DNA of 64,000 bases from Sphingobacterium tabacisoli (GTDB lineage Bacteria > Bacteroidota > Bacteroidia > Sphingobacteriales > Sphingobacteriaceae). The notes under the pieces were generated by a model, which saw only the letters and a list, made by a program, of their open reading frames with translations, made no database searches and was not told the origin of the DNA. The stretch is from positions 173,609 to 237,608 of the forward strand of contig NZ_JAEQMU010000007.1 of the NCBI RefSeq assembly GCF_017908035.1, read 5' to 3'. Positions 44,424 through 53,502 of this stretch are shown here, piece after piece (within the stretch, counting starts at the first letter, position 1; each line of letters opens with the position of its first letter). A program made the translations under genes and the position numbers.

Positions 44424-47354
44424 TTAGAAGACAAGCGCCTGATATAATACTTCGACAGGATGCACGGCACCGACACCTGTACCATCTTTAATCTGGTGCC
44501 GGCAACTGGTCCCTGGTGCGATAACAATCTCTCGTTCTTCTTTTCGCTTGACCGCAGGAAACAGGACTAAGTTTCCAACCTGCATCGACAGATCGTAGTG
44601 CTCACGCTCGTACCCAAATGAGCCAGCCATACCGCAGCATCCCGATGATATTACCTTCACCGTTGCTCCTTTCATAATCTTCAATACACTTTCAGTATAG
44701 CCTTGTAGCTTCCAAGCTTTCTGTTGACAATGGGTATGGAGCAAAATATGACGTTCACTTTCATCAAACATCGATGCAGAAATATTCCCCTTTTCATACT
44801 CTTTAACGAGAAACTCCTCAATGAGCATGGCATGTGGAGCAATTCGTCTTGCATCGGCTTCCAGTTCAGGAGAAACCAAGTCTACATACTCATCACGGAA
44901 TGTCAGTATTGCCGAGGGTTCTACAGCCAATAACGGCGTATCTGCCGACAAACGGGAAGAGAATATTTTAACATTCTTATCTGCTAGTTTTTTAGCATCA
45001 CGCAACAAGCCCTTGGACAGTAATGCTCTTCCACTCGGTTCATGAGGTATAAGTAACACCTCATACCCCAGCTTCTCCAAAAGCAAGACAGATTTCTGCC
45101 CGATTTCTAAATCATTATAATTGGTAAACTCGTCACAGAAAAAATATACAGCTCCTTTTGACTCACTTTCCTTACGAGTTGGTTTATCCCTAGTCAAAAA
45201 CCATTTTCTCAAAGGCACTTTCCCGAGCAAGGGCAAAGTTCGATCTGTAGCAAAACCTATCATACGCTTGGCCAGTTTGCCAACAATAGGGTTCTGAACG
45301 GACCAATTGTAAAAGCTCGGAACATAAGCCATCAGGCCCATCATTTTATCCACATGACCTATCATCCGGCTACGCAATGGCACACCATGCGCATCGTAAT
45401 ACTGTTGCAGAAAATCGGCCTTCATTTTGGCCATATCGACACTAGAAGGGCATTCAATCTTACATCCTTTGCAGCTGAGACATAAATCCATGATCTCTTT
45501 TATTTCTGGATGATCAAATGGATTTTCCTTTGTCGAATGTGTCAAAAACTCCCGTAGGATATTAGCACGTGCACGCGTAGTATCCTTTTCATTCCGGCTC
45601 GCCATATAAGAAGGGCACATCGTACCTCCAGACAATTCTGATTTCCTACAATCACCAGAACCGTTGCACTGTTCTGCGTGCCCCAATATATCTTGTCCAG
45701 GATATCTAAAAACCGTTTTCAGCGTGGTACGTGCGGCTCCTGGTTCGTAACGCAGGAAGGTATTCATTGCTGGGGAATCCACAATCTTGCCTGGGTTGAA
45801 GATACACTCAGGATCCCATTTTTCCTTAATATCTTTTAGCAACTGGTAATTGCGATCACCGATCATATAAGGGATAAACTCACCACGTAACCGCCCGTCC
45901 CCATGTTCGCCACTCAGCGACCCTTTAAATTTCTTGACCAATTTTGCAATCTCCAGAGCAATTTCTCTAAAAAGTCGATTCCCCTCTTCGGTCTTAAGAT
46001 TCAAGATAGGACGGAGATGTAACTCGCCTGTTGCAGCATGCGCATAATGCACAGAGTACAATCCATATTTTGCTAAAATCGTATTGAACTCCGCAATATA
46101 AGCTGGGAGATCTTCAACAGCTACTGCCGTATCCTCAATTACGGCAACCGGCTTTTCATCGCCTGGCATGTTGCTCAATAAACCCAAACCTGCCTTGCGC
46201 AAATCCCAAACCTTCTTTCTATCACTTCCGAAAATAATCGGAAAATAATACCCAACTCCCGCTTTTCGCATAGCAATCTCCACTGCAGCGACTTTTTCCC
46301 GAATATCCTCCTCATTATCACCCTCATATTCAACAATCAAGATTGCCTCAGGTGTACCCTCAACAAAAAATCGATTATGCCGTTGTTCTAAATTACTCGC
46401 CGTACACTCCAAGATATAGTGGTCCATAAGCTCACTCACCAGTGGTTTATGTTCCAATGCAATCAGATTGGCCCGTAAAGCCTCGTCCAGTGTCTTGAAA
46501 TGAACACATAACAAGCCAGTAGGGCGCGTTGCTAATTTATCAACATGAACCTTAATCTCTGTCATAAAGAACAAAGTCCCCTCAGAGCCGCAAATAAGCT
46601 TACAGAAATTAAATTGGTCCCCACCAGCTGTAAATGGATCGCTTTCTAACAACAGGTCGATCGCATAACCTGTATTACGTCGATTGATACTTGGCTTGGG
46701 AAATTGTGCACGTATCTCTTCTTGATTACTATAATCTCCCAGTATGGTTCGGACTTGCCTATAAACCTCTCCCTCTAATGATTGTAAATCACATTTAGCA
46801 ATAAATTCATCAAAAGACAAGGCTTTAAAAGAAGTTTTAGTCCCATCCGAAAGAAAACCATGAACCTCTAATGTATGCTCCCGTGTACTGTGGTAAATCA
46901 ATGAATTCGAACCACAGGAATTATTTCCGACCATCCCCCCTATCATAGCCCTATTCGCAGTCGAAGTTTCTGGGCCAAAATAAAGTCCCAGAGGCTTTAA
47001 GAACATGTTCAGCTCATCCCGAATCACCCCCGGTTGTAATCTGACCCACTGTTCTACAGCATTTACTTCCAAAATATTGGTAAAATGCTTAGATACATCA
47101 ACCACGATACCTCCTCCTACAACCTGTCCTGCCAAAGACGTTCCTGCCGTACGCGGGATGAGCGACGTTTTATTCTCTAGCGCAAATTCAATAAGGTGTC
47201 GAATATCAGCTTCGCTCCGCGGTAATGCAACGGCCAGAGGCATCTCCCTATAGGCAGAGGCATCCGTTGCATAGAGTGTACGCATCATCTGATCGCTATA
47301 CAGCTCACCCTCCATCAAATTCGCTAATTGCTGCAACCTCTCTTCCACAATCAA
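44424..47354 (-). CDS. FAD/Fe-S D-2-hydroxyacid dehydrogenase (GlcD-GlpC fusion; likely D-2-hydroxyglutarate dehydrogenase)
   Basis: 976 aa. An FAD-binding type 4 domain comes first (about 25-270; PRTAGTSLAGQVVGGGIVVD, GGMVGNNSCGSNS). The FAD-linked oxidase C-terminal domain follows (HYAHAATGELHLRPILNL, LSGEHGDGRLRGEF), then a 4Fe-4S ferredoxin part (CNGSGDCRK and CLSCKGCKIECPSSVD), and last the cysteine-rich heterodisulfide-type domain (HTHCQQKA, SSGCCGMAGSFGYE). This architecture is that of YdiJ-type D-2-hydroxyglutarate or D-lactate dehydrogenases. The neighbour 5 bp upstream makes the hydroxyglutarate, which favours that substrate. Confidence 0.9.
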   Translation of the reverse strand: MIVEERLQQLANLMEGELYSDQMMRTLYATDASAYREMPLAVALPRSEADIRHLIEFALENKTSLIPRTAGTSLAGQVVGGGIVVDVSKHFTNILEVNAVEQWVRLQPGVIRDELNMFLKPLGLYFGPETSTANRAMIGGMVGNNSCGSNSLIYHSTREHTLEVHGFLSDGTKTSFKALSFDEFIAKCDLQSLEGEVYRQVRTILGDYSNQEEIRAQFPKPSINRRNTGYAIDLLLESDPFTAGGDQFNFCKLICGSEGTLFFMTEIKVHVDKLATRPTGLLCVHFKTLDEALRANLIALEHKPLVSELMDHYILECTASNLEQRHNRFFVEGTPEAILIVEYEGDNEEDIREKVAAVEIAMRKAGVGYYFPIIFGSDRKKVWDLRKAGLGLLSNMPGDEKPVAVIEDTAVAVEDLPAYIAEFNTILAKYGLYSVHYAHAATGELHLRPILNLKTEEGNRLFREIALEIAKLVKKFKGSLSGEHGDGRLRGEFIPYMIGDRNYQLLKDIKEKWDPECIFNPGKIVDSPAMNTFLRYEPGAARTTLKTVFRYPGQDILGHAEQCNGSGDCRKSELSGGTMCPSYMASRNEKDTTRARANILREFLTHSTKENPFDHPEIKEIMDLCLSCKGCKIECPSSVDMAKMKADFLQQYYDAHGVPLRSRMIGHVDKMMGLMAYVPSFYNWSVQNPIVGKLAKRMIGFATDRTLPLLGKVPLRKWFLTRDKPTRKESESKGAVYFFCDEFTNYNDLEIGQKSVLLLEKLGYEVLLIPHEPSGRALLSKGLLRDAKKLADKNVKIFSSRLSADTPLLAVEPSAILTFRDEYVDLVSPELEADARRIAPHAMLIEEFLVKEYEKGNISASMFDESERHILLHTHCQQKAWKLQGYTESVLKIMKGATVKVISSGCCGMAGSFGYEREHYDLSMQVGNLVLFPAVKRKEEREIVIAPGTSCRHQIKDGTGVGAVHPVEVLYQALVF

Positions 47355-47359
47355 ACTTC

Positions 47360-48268
47360 TTAGGATCCCTTTATCTGTGTTGTATAGGTACTTTCGAAAA
47401 TCTTGTCCGCATTATTTGTCTCGAATCCATCTCTCCGATGCACAGGGCGAATCTCCTCTTTGGACAACCCCTTAAATTCTGGCAACACGCTACGCTCAGC
47501 AAACTCCACATAACTACCTGCTATCTCCAACGTCTTTCCGTCAGAGAAAGTAGCTTTATACAAAGCGGAGACTGTACTGCTTTGTCTCAACAAACCATCA
47601 TCGCTAGTCTTGATAACTCCTCCTGAGTTATTTAACTTAACACCAATACTCGTTAGAAACGCGTTGAATTCTTCTAACGTATTATACCCGTCTTTCAACT
47701 CATGAATACTGATGGTATAATGATTTAAATAATACCTGTTATAAATAACCCAAGCTGCGTACTCGCTCTCCTCCAGCAACAATTTATAGTCCTCTGAAGT
47801 CGGCAAATCCCACAAAGGTTTCTGAAGAAAATCCGCTACTTCCTGTCCATTCTCTAGATTGATCGAATCAACCGGGTCTTCGACAATAGGTGAGGTATAT
47901 TTCTGAATAACCTGCTGTACTTCAGGGCTCAGATCCTGAACACGCAACTCCGAAACGAATATCCGTGGATATCCTTCCTGTGGAGGAGCAAACCAATAAG
48001 CATCTAATTTTTTACCCTCAAAATAGAAATAGTCCTTTTTTTGATAACCAAAAGCCAAGAAAATTTTTTCAAAGGACTTGATTCCCAAATGAGGTACCCC
48101 TAGTGTACGAAAAGCGATATGGTCATTGACAATATCTTCCTGCGAGTTTACAACTCCTTTTTCTAATAGGGCTTGGGTGATTTTATTGACATCCGAAACA
48201 TTTGCTCTATAATGATCAAATAGATCATTCAACACAACATCTAGCGGTTTATTTTCATCAAAATGCAT
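47360..48268 (-). CDS. hglS: DUF1338 protein, 2-oxoadipate dioxygenase/decarboxylase (HglS type)
   Basis: 302 aa. DUF1338 enzymes of the vicinal-oxygen-chelate fold turn 2-oxoadipate, O2 and Fe(II) into D-2-hydroxyglutarate in lysine breakdown. The conserved HIAFRTLG (His50 as metal ligand, Arg54 for the substrate), the second metal histidine in NHYTISIHEL, and the metal glutamate in GSYVEFAER are visible. The gene directly precedes the putative D-2-hydroxyglutarate dehydrogenase with a 5-bp gap, so product and next enzyme are co-produced. Confidence 0.88.
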   Translation of the reverse strand: MHFDENKPLDVVLNDLFDHYRANVSDVNKITQALLEKGVVNSQEDIVNDHIAFRTLGVPHLGIKSFEKIFLAFGYQKKDYFYFEGKKLDAYWFAPPQEGYPRIFVSELRVQDLSPEVQQVIQKYTSPIVEDPVDSINLENGQEVADFLQKPLWDLPTSEDYKLLLEESEYAAWVIYNRYYLNHYTISIHELKDGYNTLEEFNAFLTSIGVKLNNSGGVIKTSDDGLLRQSSTVSALYKATFSDGKTLEIAGSYVEFAERSVLPEFKGLSKEEIRPVHRRDGFETNNADKIFESTYTTQIKGS

Positions 48269-48413
48269 ATGACCAAAATTTAAAGTTTATACTACAGTAA
48301 ATTTAGCAAATAGATTTTAATAAATCACGAAAACAAAAGGTTTATCGAACAAAAATCAGCCATATTAATGTTTTTTAGAAAAAAATTCTAAAAAAACACT
48401 CTCACACAGAATG

Positions 48414-49208
48414 CTACAACTCTTCCTTCAGGAGTTCTTCCAATTCTTCAGGACTTAGGTTCATATTTACATTCCCATCTTTGGCAAATGAAATTTCTCC
48501 TGTTTCTTCAGAAACAATCACAGCAACAGCCTCAGACACTTCCGTAACTCCTATCGCTGCGCGATGCCTTAACCCAAACTGAGGGGGGAGGTCCTCACTA
48601 TCTGACAAAGGCAACACCGAACTCGCTGTCATAACTCGAAAATCGACAATAACAACAGCGCCGTCATGCAAAGGACTATTCTTAAAGAAAATACTCTCCA
48701 ACAATCTCTTTGAAACTGGCGCATCTATATATTCTCCACTGGATTGATAGTACTCTTCATCAAAATACTTAGAAAAGACCAACAAAGCTCCTGTCCGCGA
48801 TCGGGACATACTCCTACAGGCATCAATGATAGGCTTGATTTTTTCGGAATGATCCTGCTGTGCTGTTTTCTTCGCCCCTAAGAAGGTCCAAAAAAACTTC
48901 TTTCTCCGCATGGATATATTTTTACCGACATGGAGTAAGAAACGTCGTATTTCCTGTTGAAAAACTACAATTAAAGCAATGGAACCTACAGAAATAAATC
49001 CTCCGAATATTTCTGTCAGAAGACGCATTTCCAATTGTTTGACCACGAGATATATCCCATAGAACAACCCCACCCCCAATAAGATGTTGACAGCAATCGT
49101 ACCCTTTATCAAGCTATACACATAATAAACAATGACAGCTACTAAAAAGATATCAATGATATCCAATAAGCGAAATCCATCTAGGAGATTAAAACTTAGT
49201 CCTTCCAT
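48414..49208 (-). CDS. cdaA: Diadenylate cyclase CdaA
   Basis: Makes cyclic di-AMP from two ATP. 264 aa. Three N-terminal membrane helices (about 10-80) anchor it in the inner membrane. The DAC domain follows, with the two signatures LHDGAVVIVDFRV (DGA) and GLRHRAAIGVTE (RHR), plus SVLPLSDSEDLPPQFG. No glmM or cdaR gene follows, as is usual in Firmicutes. CdaA in Bacteroidota normally stands alone. Confidence 0.95.
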   Translation of the reverse strand: MEGLSFNLLDGFRLLDIIDIFLVAVIVYYVYSLIKGTIAVNILLGVGLFYGIYLVVKQLEMRLLTEIFGGFISVGSIALIVVFQQEIRRFLLHVGKNISMRRKKFFWTFLGAKKTAQQDHSEKIKPIIDACRSMSRSRTGALLVFSKYFDEEYYQSSGEYIDAPVSKRLLESIFFKNSPLHDGAVVIVDFRVMTASSVLPLSDSEDLPPQFGLRHRAAIGVTEVSEAVAVIVSEETGEISFAKDGNVNMNLSPEELEELLKEEL

Positions 49209-49445
49209 TTGTTATGCAATTTAAAAAATTTAATACTAAGATTTATCTCTCTTTCCTAGTTTTATAAATGTAATACCTCGATTTCCATCGTCTGATCTTC
49301 ATATCGTGTAAATATTAGGAAGTTTCTTAGTGACATAAGACATAATCTAAAGTCTACGAATTAAGCCTTAAAGCGATTCTTCAATTATCAATTAATAATA
49401 CCAGTACTATAGGCATAAAATACACATCTTAGCTAAATCTCGCCT

Positions 49446-49586
49446 GTGAAGATTTTGGCATTAGTAGGCGGAAACTCTACACTTACAGCCAAAATGTCCG
49501 AGCGAGGAGTTTTGGTTAATTTTGCGGTCAAAAGTACCATGCCTTGTGCTGGCATAGAGGCGTCAAAAAAATCTTTTCTTTTTTAA
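49446..49586 (+). CDS. Possible small ORF upstream of pdxJ (46 codons)
   Basis: A GTG-started frame MKILALVGGNSTLTAKMSER, continuing to a Lys-rich end KKSFLF, fills most of the 335-bp gap between cdaA and pdxJ. No family is recognised. A TAATTTTG -7-like word (49517-49524) lies inside it, which may instead mark a pdxJ promoter. It may be fortuitous. Confidence 0.2.
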   Translation: MKILALVGGNSTLTAKMSERGVLVNFAVKSTMPCAGIEASKKSFLF

Positions 49587-49587
49587 T

Positions 49588-49595
49588 TATCTTTG
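49588..49595 (+). promoter_or_regulatory. -7 element of pdxJ
   Basis: TATCTTTG fits TAnnTTTG and ends 11 nt before the pdxJ ATG at 49607, predicting a very short leader. Confidence 0.5.
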
Positions 49596-49606
49596 TACTA
49601 AACATA

Positions 49607-50335
49607 ATGACAACCATGACAAAACTATCCGTAAATATCAACAAAATAGCTACCCTTCGTAACTCAAGGGGCGGTAATACCCCCAATGTACTTTCGACGG
49701 CATTAGCCTGCGAACGCTTCGGTGCCGAGGGAATCACTGTCCATCCGCGTCCCGACGAAAGACATATCCGTTACCAAGACGTCTATGACTTAAAAGCCGA
49801 AATTCAAACAGAATTCAACATAGAAGGCAACTGTCAGGAGCAAAAATTCATTGATCTGGTTTTAGCCAATACCCCTACACAAGTAACTTTGGTTCCTGAT
49901 GCTACCGGACAATTGACTTCTAACCATGGCTGGGATACAATTACACACAAAAACTACCTCAAGGAGATGGTCAGTCTATTCCAAAACGAGGGAATCCGGG
50001 TTTCTATTTTTGTAGACCCCGTCGTAGAAATGATAGAAGGAGCGGCAGAAACAGGCACCGACCGTGTTGAACTTTATACAGAAGCATATGCTTCGGAGTT
50101 TGGCTTTGATAAAGAGAAAGCTATAGCACCATACTACCGAGCAGCCGTAAAAGCACGCGAGCTTGGGCTAGGCCTGAATGCAGGCCATGACCTAGATCTA
50201 AATAACCTCGCCTATTTCAACCAGCACATCCCGAATCTATTGGAAGTCAGCATAGGACATGCCTTAATCTCCGATGCGTTATACCTCGGTCTGGAAGAAA
50301 CCATCAAACGTTATCTAGCAGCCTTGAAGGCATAG
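49607..50335 (+). CDS. pdxJ: Pyridoxine 5'-phosphate synthase
   Basis: Condenses 1-deoxyxylulose 5-phosphate with 3-amino-2-oxopropyl phosphate to pyridoxine phosphate. The start at 49607 (MTTMTKLSVNINKIATLRN) gives 242 aa. A second ATG at 49616 is equally possible. Longer readings add a hydrophobic stretch foreign to PdxJ. The TIM barrel shows VNINKIATLRNSRGGNTPN, GITVHPRPDERHI, EGNCQEQKFIDL, TLVPDATGQLTSNHGW, VSIFVDPV, GLGLNAGHDLD and EVSIGHALISDAL. Confidence 0.96.
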   Translation: MTTMTKLSVNINKIATLRNSRGGNTPNVLSTALACERFGAEGITVHPRPDERHIRYQDVYDLKAEIQTEFNIEGNCQEQKFIDLVLANTPTQVTLVPDATGQLTSNHGWDTITHKNYLKEMVSLFQNEGIRVSIFVDPVVEMIEGAAETGTDRVELYTEAYASEFGFDKEKAIAPYYRAAVKARELGLGLNAGHDLDLNNLAYFNQHIPNLLEVSIGHALISDALYLGLEETIKRYLAALKA

Positions 50336-50364
50336 TGAATAAAACCTTGCAAAAGGGTAAAAAG

Positions 50365-50404
50365 CAAAACCGTAAAGATTATCTAACTAATCTTTACGGT
50401 TTTG
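50365..50404. terminator. Bidirectional terminator between pdxJ and lepB
   Basis: CAAAACCGTAAAGATTA (50365-50381) and its exact complement (50388-50404) form a 17-bp stem with a 6-nt loop between two convergent genes. Terminal T runs exist on each side. Confidence 0.88.
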
Positions 50405-50462
50405 TATTTAACACTACGATCCGTTGTTTACGAATTTACAGTCTCAACATCTAATTCTAGAA

Positions 50463-51884
50463 CTACTTTATTCCTCTAAAGATTCTATTCCAACGGATTT
50501 TACTAAAGAACGTTCCATCTTTATCCCAGCTCAACCAAGTGAATAGAGCTTTACCGACGACGTGATCTTCTGGAACAAATCCAAAGTCACGGGAATCGAG
50601 CGAATTATCTCTATTATCTCCCATCATCCAATAGTAATCCATTTTTATAGTGTAGGTATTTGATTTTACACCATTGAGATATATACCGTCAGCCTGCTTT
50701 TCAAGTTTATTACCTTCATATACGGTAATCAAACGTTGATAGATCGGATAGGTCAGGTCATTTAACTGAACCACATCACCTTTCTTAGGCACAGTAAGCG
50801 GCCCAAAGTTATGGAAGTTCCAATTGTACTGTGCATCCTTCGGAAATGCAGGACTATCATTATTGTAAGGAACAACTTCTGTCACAGTAGACCACCCTTT
50901 CACTTCTTCGATTTCTTCCTTCGTAACATGCAACAAATAAGCAACAATACGTCCATTTTCATCTGGAAGCTCCATATACTCAAAACGTTTGTCCACCAAA
51001 ATATCCGGATTCAGACCACGCTCATCCGTGTATACAATATATGCCGTCTGCACATCCGCAGACCCAAAACCAGGCTTACCATTTACCATTAGGTTGCCAC
51101 CCTTCATCTCTACCACATCTCCTGAGACACCAACAGCACGCTTGATATAATTCTCACGCTTATCTACAGGACGGTTGAAAGGAGCATCCGCTTCCATAGG
51201 GAAGTTAAACACCACCACATCATTACGCTCTATATTTTCAAATCCAGGTAATCTTTTATAGGGGATCTTAATCAATTCAGAATAAGCTTTCCCTCCTGTA
51301 ACCGGCATGGTATGATGTGCAAACGGAAATGCTAACGGTGTATTAGGAATGCGTGGTCCGTAATTCAATTTACTCACAAAAAGGAAATCACCGACCAACA
51401 GGCTACGTTCCATAGATCCTGTCGGAATCATATAGGCCTCAATCAAAAAACCTCTAATCAACGATGCTGCCACAGTAGCAAATATAATAGCATCCGCCCA
51501 CTCACGCGCTACAGTTTTCTTGTACGGATATTTCTTCTTAAACTCCTCCGTATTAGATTGTCCCAAATACTTTACAGTAGTATCTCGGCCCCACATCGGA
51601 AGAACGATAAACGGAACCAAGACCGCAGCTGCATTCTCCCAAAAACGGCGTTTACCAAAAGACTTGATCAAATCGAGGTAAAAACCATAGAATATAAATA
51701 TATTTACGATAGGTACAAACAGCCAAACAATCCACCAGGTAGGCCTGCCTACCAATTGTGCCATCACATACTCTCTATAGAACGGCACGATAGCTTCCCA
51801 GCCCTGCTTTCCTGCTTTTTTAAATAATAGCCATAATCCATAAAGCGAAATGACCGTTAGTAATCCAAAAATTATATACCACAT
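50463..51884 (-). CDS. lepB: Signal peptidase I
   Basis: Cleaves signal peptides of exported proteins at the outer face of the inner membrane. 473 aa, long as usual in Bacteroidota. Hydrophobic helices lie near the N-terminus (about 1-20, 50-75 and 84-98) and at about 131-152. The catalytic Ser157 is in MIPTGSMERSLL, the catalytic Lys248 in RENYIKRAVGVSGD, and the third signature is MMGDNRDNSLDSRDFGFV. An inserted segment of about 100 residues separates the boxes. It follows dapB by 110 bp in the conserved parAB-DUF5683-dapB-lepB order. Confidence 0.96.
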   Translation of the reverse strand: MWYIIFGLLTVISLYGLWLLFKKAGKQGWEAIVPFYREYVMAQLVGRPTWWIVWLFVPIVNIFIFYGFYLDLIKSFGKRRFWENAAAVLVPFIVLPMWGRDTTVKYLGQSNTEEFKKKYPYKKTVAREWADAIIFATVAASLIRGFLIEAYMIPTGSMERSLLVGDFLFVSKLNYGPRIPNTPLAFPFAHHTMPVTGGKAYSELIKIPYKRLPGFENIERNDVVVFNFPMEADAPFNRPVDKRENYIKRAVGVSGDVVEMKGGNLMVNGKPGFGSADVQTAYIVYTDERGLNPDILVDKRFEYMELPDENGRIVAYLLHVTKEEIEEVKGWSTVTEVVPYNNDSPAFPKDAQYNWNFHNFGPLTVPKKGDVVQLNDLTYPIYQRLITVYEGNKLEKQADGIYLNGVKSNTYTIKMDYYWMMGDNRDNSLDSRDFGFVPEDHVVGKALFTWLSWDKDGTFFSKIRWNRIFRGIK

Positions 51885-51994
51885 AATAGTAAAAATTAAA
51901 AGTCAGAAATTAAAAACCCGACCGAAAGCCAAAAGTTATCATCATGACTTTATTATATGTCGACCGATCAATTTATATGTTACAGTAATAATAG

Positions 51995-52738
51995 TTATTT
52001 ATTAAAATCAAAGATTTCTGTGACCTGAAAAAAGCCTTTACGCCCCTTAAGCCATTCTGCTGCCACGACAGCCCCTAATGCAAAGCCATCTCTATTATGT
52101 GCGGTATGCTTAAATTCAATCTGATCTACCTCAGAACTATACAAGACAGTATGCGTCCCAGGCACCTCTTCTATCCTCAGGCTCTCGATCAGTAGCTCGT
52201 CTGGCTTATTAATAAGGTCACTATCTTCTCCCACCACTTCATTTACCCAAGAAGACTTGGAAGAACTATTTTCTATAATCCCTTCAGCAATGGTAATCGC
52301 TGTACCGCTGGGTGCATCCAGTTTGTGAATGTGATGAATCTCCTCCACTTGCACATCATATTGTTTGTACGGATCGACTGCCTGAGCCAACAGCCTATTG
52401 ACGTGAAAGAATATATTCACACCTATGCTAAAATTAGATCCGTACAATAAAGACTGCTCAGCTTCTAGACAGGTCTCACGAACTTCTTGCATATGCTCAT
52501 ACCAACCCGTAGTACCTACTACTAGTGGCAGATTGGATTCGAAACAAAGGCTGATATTCGACAAAGCTGCCTCAGGTGTACTAAAATCGATAGCGACATC
52601 GGCATCTTCTAAATCCTGTGCCGTAATGCTGTCTCTATTATGAGCATCCACAATAAGAACAACCTCATGTCCTCTCTTGAGCGCAAACTTTTCAATAAGC
52701 TGGCCCATTTTTCCATATCCGAGTAAAACAATCTTCAT
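51995..52738 (-). CDS. dapB: 4-hydroxy-tetrahydrodipicolinate reductase
   Basis: Reduces hydroxy-tetrahydrodipicolinate to tetrahydrodipicolinate in lysine and diaminopimelate synthesis. 247 aa. The nucleotide-binding motif is MKIVLLGYGKMGQLIE, then VAIDFSTPEA, VVGTTGWYE, LYGSNFSIGVNIF and the catalytic HHIHKLDAPSGTAITIAE. It lies between the DUF5683 gene (36 bp upstream) and lepB. Confidence 0.95.
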   Translation of the reverse strand: MKIVLLGYGKMGQLIEKFALKRGHEVVLIVDAHNRDSITAQDLEDADVAIDFSTPEAALSNISLCFESNLPLVVGTTGWYEHMQEVRETCLEAEQSLLYGSNFSIGVNIFFHVNRLLAQAVDPYKQYDVQVEEIHHIHKLDAPSGTAITIAEGIIENSSSKSSWVNEVVGEDSDLINKPDELLIESLRIEEVPGTHTVLYSSEVDQIEFKHTAHNRDGFALGAVVAAEWLKGRKGFFQVTEIFDFNK

Positions 52739-52773
52739 ATCTTATGGTTTAATAACTGCCAAATTAACATTAA

Positions 52774-53502
52774 TTATTTAATAGTAAACGTCAACTTCAC
52801 TCCTGGCGTAAAATAATTGGCAAGATTAGGTTGATAGGCCATTGTCGGTGTTGTGGGCATCAAAGTGGGGGTTATTTTAAGTCCTAGATCATCTCCGATA
52901 TTGTAACGGTTACGTAGCATGGAATCCGTATATGCTTCGACTACGTTACCGACCCACCATACCGCCGTAATCAAAACAGTCATATCCCGATTCCGTCTAA
53001 AATTATCCTTTTGTCGGATTATCCCTTCTTTACTTAAAAACCGTAAATCCTCATTCAACCAACCGTCAGTATGGTCAACACGATATGCGGCCTCCTTGGC
53101 AAACATCCGATAATAGTAATTCCAGTAATCAAACACAAAATAAGCTGTGATAAATCCGCCATAAATGATTGGCAGTTTGACCCAGACCCAGCGGCCACCA
53201 TTGGTTATTTGCCCCCAGCCAGGTGCTATCGCCGAACGACGCCAGGCAACACGGGATACATGTTCTATCGCTAGTCGCGTAGAATCTTTAAGTATATCTT
53301 TATAATAGTACTTAGCCCGTTCCTTTTCCGCTTTTTCTCTTTCTTTACGTTCCTTCCTCGTTTCCTTTTTTACCGAGTCTTGAACCGCAGCCGTATCTAG
53401 ACTCACCTTTGTTGAATCCTTAAGCTGCTGCAGGGAGTCTATCTGAGCATAGGTCCCTTGCATCGACAAAAAGAAAAATATAACGACTAAGAATTTAGGC
53501 AT
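52774..53502 (-). CDS. DUF5683 membrane protein
   Basis: 242 aa from the ATG at 53502, which overlaps the parB stop by one base (TAATG on the minus strand), so translation is coupled. A signal peptide (MPKFLVVIFFFLSMQGTYAQ) is followed by a very basic, charged stretch (KKETRKERKEREKAEKERAK), then the DUF5683 core with SAIAPGWGQITNGGRWVWVKL and two hydrophobic segments. The family follows parAB throughout Bacteroidota, which hints at a link to chromosome segregation or the cell envelope. Its function is not known. Confidence 0.88.
   Translation of the reverse strand: MPKFLVVIFFFLSMQGTYAQIDSLQQLKDSTKVSLDTAAVQDSVKKETRKERKEREKAEKERAKYYYKDILKDSTRLAIEHVSRVAWRRSAIAPGWGQITNGGRWVWVKLPIIYGGFITAYFVFDYWNYYYRMFAKEAAYRVDHTDGWLNEDLRFLSKEGIIRQKDNFRRNRDMTVLITAVWWVGNVVEAYTDSMLRNRYNIGDDLGLKITPTLMPTTPTMAYQPNLANYFTPGVKLTFTIK

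Noticed and set aside
40776..49443. The 15-mer TTAGCTAAATCTCGC occurs at 40776-40790 and 49429-49443, both between genes.
   Set aside because: One or a few 15-mer matches are expected by chance in 64 kb, and the flanks do not align.
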